The notes under the pieces are model-generated. The model had not been told where the DNA came from, ran no database searches, and worked only from the letters and a program-made list of their open reading frames with translations. Positions 60,727 to 64,000 of a stretch of DNA of 64,000 bases are shown in pieces (the first letter of the stretch is position 1; the number at the start of each line of letters is the position of its first letter). This DNA is from Pleomorphomonas koreensis DSM 23070. GTDB lineage: Bacteria > Pseudomonadota > Alphaproteobacteria > Rhizobiales > Pleomorphomonadaceae. Position numbers and translations under genes: made by a program. The DNA is taken from positions 1-64,000 of the forward strand of contig NZ_AULH01000015.1 in assembly GCF_000425185.1 (NCBI RefSeq), read 5' to 3'.

Positions 60727-61490
60727 TCCGCGATACGATCCGTCCCGGCACCATCCTGCGGGTTCTGGTCCTCGTGGCGCTCATTGCCTTTCTCGTGGCA
60801 CCGGAGCGCTTTGCCGGCCTTCTCGCGCCGCTCACCACCAACAACGCGCCGCCGATCTACAACCAGGGCAGCCTCGTCGACCTGACGCTGTCGCATCTCT
60901 TTACCGTGGCCATCTCGACGCTGGCCGCCGCCGTCGTCGCGGTCAGCCTCGCCGTCTTCGTGACAAGGCCGGCCGGCCGCGAGTTCCTCGCCCTGTCGCG
61001 CGCCGTCGTCAACATCGGCCAGACCTTCCCGCCGGTCGCCGTGCTGGCGCTGTCGGTGCCGGCCATGGGCTTCGGCGAGGCGCCAACCCGCATGGCCCTC
61101 TTCCTCTACGGCCTGTTGCCGATCTTCGAGAATACGCTTGTAGGCCTGTCGACTCTGCCGCCGGCCGTGGTCGAGGCGGCCTCGGCCATGGGCATGACCG
61201 GCCGCCAGCGGCTCCTGAAGGTCGAGCTGCCACTCGCCATGCCGCTGATCCTCGAGGGGCTGCGCCTTTCGGCCGTCATCGGCCTCGCCACGGCAACCAT
61301 CGGCTCGACGGTGGCCGCCAAGGGCCTCGGCGAGGTGATCATCGCCGGCCTCCTCTCCAACAACCTCGCCTTCATCGTCCAGGGCGGCGTCATCACCGGC
61401 GTGCTGGCCGTGCTGATTTCCGACGGCTTCCAGGCCGTGGCGCGACAGGCGGCGAAAAAGAGCGGCACCCGGCCGCAGACGGAGACCTGA
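60723..61490 (+). CDS. yehW: Quaternary-amine ABC transporter permease (YehW type)
   Basis: A 255-residue inner-membrane permease, the shorter partner of the pair. The EAA loop is clear (LSTLPPAVVEAASAMGMTGRQRLLKVELPLAMPLILEGLRL near 145-185), with GLGEVIIAGLLSNNLAFIVQGGVITGVLAVL near the end. It overlaps the ATPase stop (ATGA at 60723-60726) and is followed after one base by the amidohydrolase, so importer and hydrolases are translated from one operon. This coupling is the best argument that the hydrolases act on the imported compound. Confidence 0.92.
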   Translation: MIRDTIRPGTILRVLVLVALIAFLVAPERFAGLLAPLTTNNAPPIYNQGSLVDLTLSHLFTVAISTLAAAVVAVSLAVFVTRPAGREFLALSRAVVNIGQTFPPVAVLALSVPAMGFGEAPTRMALFLYGLLPIFENTLVGLSTLPPAVVEAASAMGMTGRQRLLKVELPLAMPLILEGLRLSAVIGLATATIGSTVAAKGLGEVIIAGLLSNNLAFIVQGGVITGVLAVLISDGFQAVARQAAKKSGTRPQTET

Positions 61491-61491
61491 C

Positions 61492-62861
61492 ATGTCCGAT
61501 TTCGACCTCGTCCTCGCGGGCACGCTGGTTCTGCCGGACGCCCTGGTGCCACGCGGTTTCGTCGCCGTGCGGGACGGCAAGGTGGCGCTGGTCGGCCGCG
61601 GCGCCGCGCCGGCCGCCCGTGAGCGGCACGACCTCGGCGAAGCGCTGATCCTGCCCGGCGCCATCGACGCGCAGGTGCATTCGCTCAGCCAGAAGGGGCA
61701 GGAGGACTTTATCTGGTCGACGCGGGCGGCGGCGGCCGGCGGCGTCACCACCATCGTCGACATGCCCTATGACGAGGGCGACGTCGTCAACTCGGCCGAC
61801 GCGGTAAAGCGCAAGATCGCCCACGCCGAAAGCCAGGCGCGCGTCGACTTCGCGCTGCACGGCACCATCGACCCGGCCGAAGGCGCGAGCCGCATCCCCG
61901 AGATGATCGCCGCCGGCGTCGCCGCCTTCAAGTTCTCGACCTTCGGCACCCATCCGACCCGCTTTCCGCGCATTCCGCCCGAACTGCTCTACGACGCCTT
62001 CGCGGCGATCGCGCCCTATGGCCTTGTCGCCGGCGTCCACAACGAGAACCACGAGGCGGTCGAGGCCCACATGGCCAGGGTGAAGGCGACCGGCATCACC
62101 GACTGGCGGGCGCACGGCCTCTCCCGGCCGCCGATCACCGAGACGCTGGCCATGGCCGAGATCTACGAGATCGGCGCCGCCACGGGCTGCGACGCTCACG
62201 TTGTCCACTGCTCGGTGGGGCGCGGCTACGAACTGGCCGCCCGCTACCGCGCCGAGGGCCACGTCGCCACCGCCGAAGCCTGCATCCACTACCTCACGCT
62301 CGACGAGGAGCACGACGTCGCCCGCCTTGGCGGCAAGGCCAAGATCAACCCGCCGATAAGGCCGCGCGCCGAGGTGGAGACGCTGTGGCGCCACGTCGCC
62401 GCCGGCAACGTCTGGCTGGTCTCCACCGACCACGTCGCCTGGTCGGAGGAGCGCAAGACCGATCCCGACATGCTCAAGAATGCCTCCGGCGCGCCCGGCC
62501 TCGAAGCGATGCTGCCGCTGTTCGTCAAGGGCGCCATCGAGCGCGGCGTGCCGCTCACCTGGGCGGCAAAGCTGATGGCCGAGAACCCGGCCCGGCATTT
62601 CCGCATCGATCACGTCAAGGGCGCGCTGACGGTCGGCCGCGACGCCGACATCGTGGTGATGACGCCCGAGCCCTTCGTCTACGACGCGGCAAGGAGCGGC
62701 AACACCGTGGTCGGCTGGTCGCCCTACAACGGCATGACGCTCCCCTGGCGCATCGCCGCCACCTACAACCGGGGCGAACAGGTCTACGACGGCACCAAGG
62801 TGCTGGCCGAGCCTGGCCGCGGCCGCTTCGTGCGGCCGCCGATGACGCGGGTGATCGCGCC

Positions 62862-62865
<4 letters not shown>
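61492..62865 (+). CDS. Dihydropyrimidinase/hydantoinase-like cyclic amidohydrolase
   Basis: A 457-residue amidohydrolase of the hydantoinase/allantoinase group, which opens cyclic amides to N-carbamoyl amino acids. Metal ligands in order: an HxH site at residues 61-63 that reads QVH (first His is Gln), carbamylated Lys147 (AFKFSTFG), His183 (GVHNENH), His239 (HVVHCS) and Asp313 (STDHVAW). All but the first are conserved. The C-terminus (AENPARHFRI, KGALTVGRDADIVV) is typical. It probably opens a hydantoin-5-propionate-like ring made from the lyase product. The start overlaps no upstream gene but lies one base after yehW. Confidence 0.82.

Positions 62866-64000
<1,135 letters not shown>

Noticed and set aside
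57639..61490. Simple osmoprotectant (glycine betaine) uptake as the sole role of the importer
   Set aside because: Close OsmF similarity allows it, but the immediate coupling to a lyase and two amide hydrolases favours catabolism of the imported compound. Not excluded.

Overview
The window is about 64 kb of very GC-rich DNA with tightly packed genes. It looks like a chromosomal segment of an alphaproteobacterium of the order Hyphomicrobiales (Rhizobiales). Supporting evidence is the CtrA-pathway regulator CpdR, a GapR (DUF2312) protein, DUF459 and DUF1036 genes, a serC-serA pair behind a serC-leader-like RNA, a suhB/mmgR-type small RNA, a ROSE-like leader before hsp20, and long rhizobial-style orthologues. 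Genus cannot be fixed from sequence alone; Pleomorphomonas-like bacteria are one possibility. No insertion sequence, prophage or CRISPR array was seen.

Layout. 1-12.2 kb: central metabolism and envelope genes on the plus strand (end of gap, pgk, a divergent ThiE-like gene, a Sel1 protein, an inositol-phosphatase, a MotA/TolQ-OmpA pair, glmM, an outer-membrane beta-barrel, serC, serA). 12.2-18 kb: an Lrp regulator divergent from a LysE exporter, a second LysE exporter, galU, a lytic transglycosylase and a DUF459 protein that has lost its hydrolase triad. 18-27.2 kb: a two-armed sugar locus. One arm (minus strand) has an Rbs-type ABC importer, a LacI regulator and a mannose-6-phosphate-isomerase-like cupin; the other (plus strand) has a FucU mutarotase, a LyxK-like kinase and a UlaE/SgbU-like epimerase. 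Together they predict uptake of an aldopentose and its conversion through L-xylulose to L-ribulose 5-phosphate. 27.2-33.5 kb: glutamate synthase (gltB, gltD). 34-40 kb: threonine aldolase, hsp20, a hydrolase, hisN, a small RNA, an N-formylglutamate amidohydrolase, cpdR and tRNA-Val(GAC). 40-53 kb: an AT-rich stretch with a CtrA-type site, a chemoreceptor, a ParDE-like toxin pair, a TRIC channel, a GH5 enzyme, transporters, gapR, pyk, rpmJ and smaller genes.

The most interesting region is 54.6-64 kb. A LysR regulator with two helix-turn-helix domains is divergent from a probable operon of a histidine-ammonia-lyase homologue lacking the MIO-forming Ala-Ser-Gly triad, an OsmF/YehZYXW-type importer for quaternary amines, a cyclic amidohydrolase and an N-carbamoyl-amino-acid hydrolase (cut by the window edge). 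I read it as a pathway that imports a histidine-type betaine such as ergothioneine or hercynine, eliminates trimethylamine without MIO, and opens the later hydantoin to N-carbamoyl-glutamate and glutamate. The hydratase and desulfurising steps are not in view and may lie beyond the right edge.
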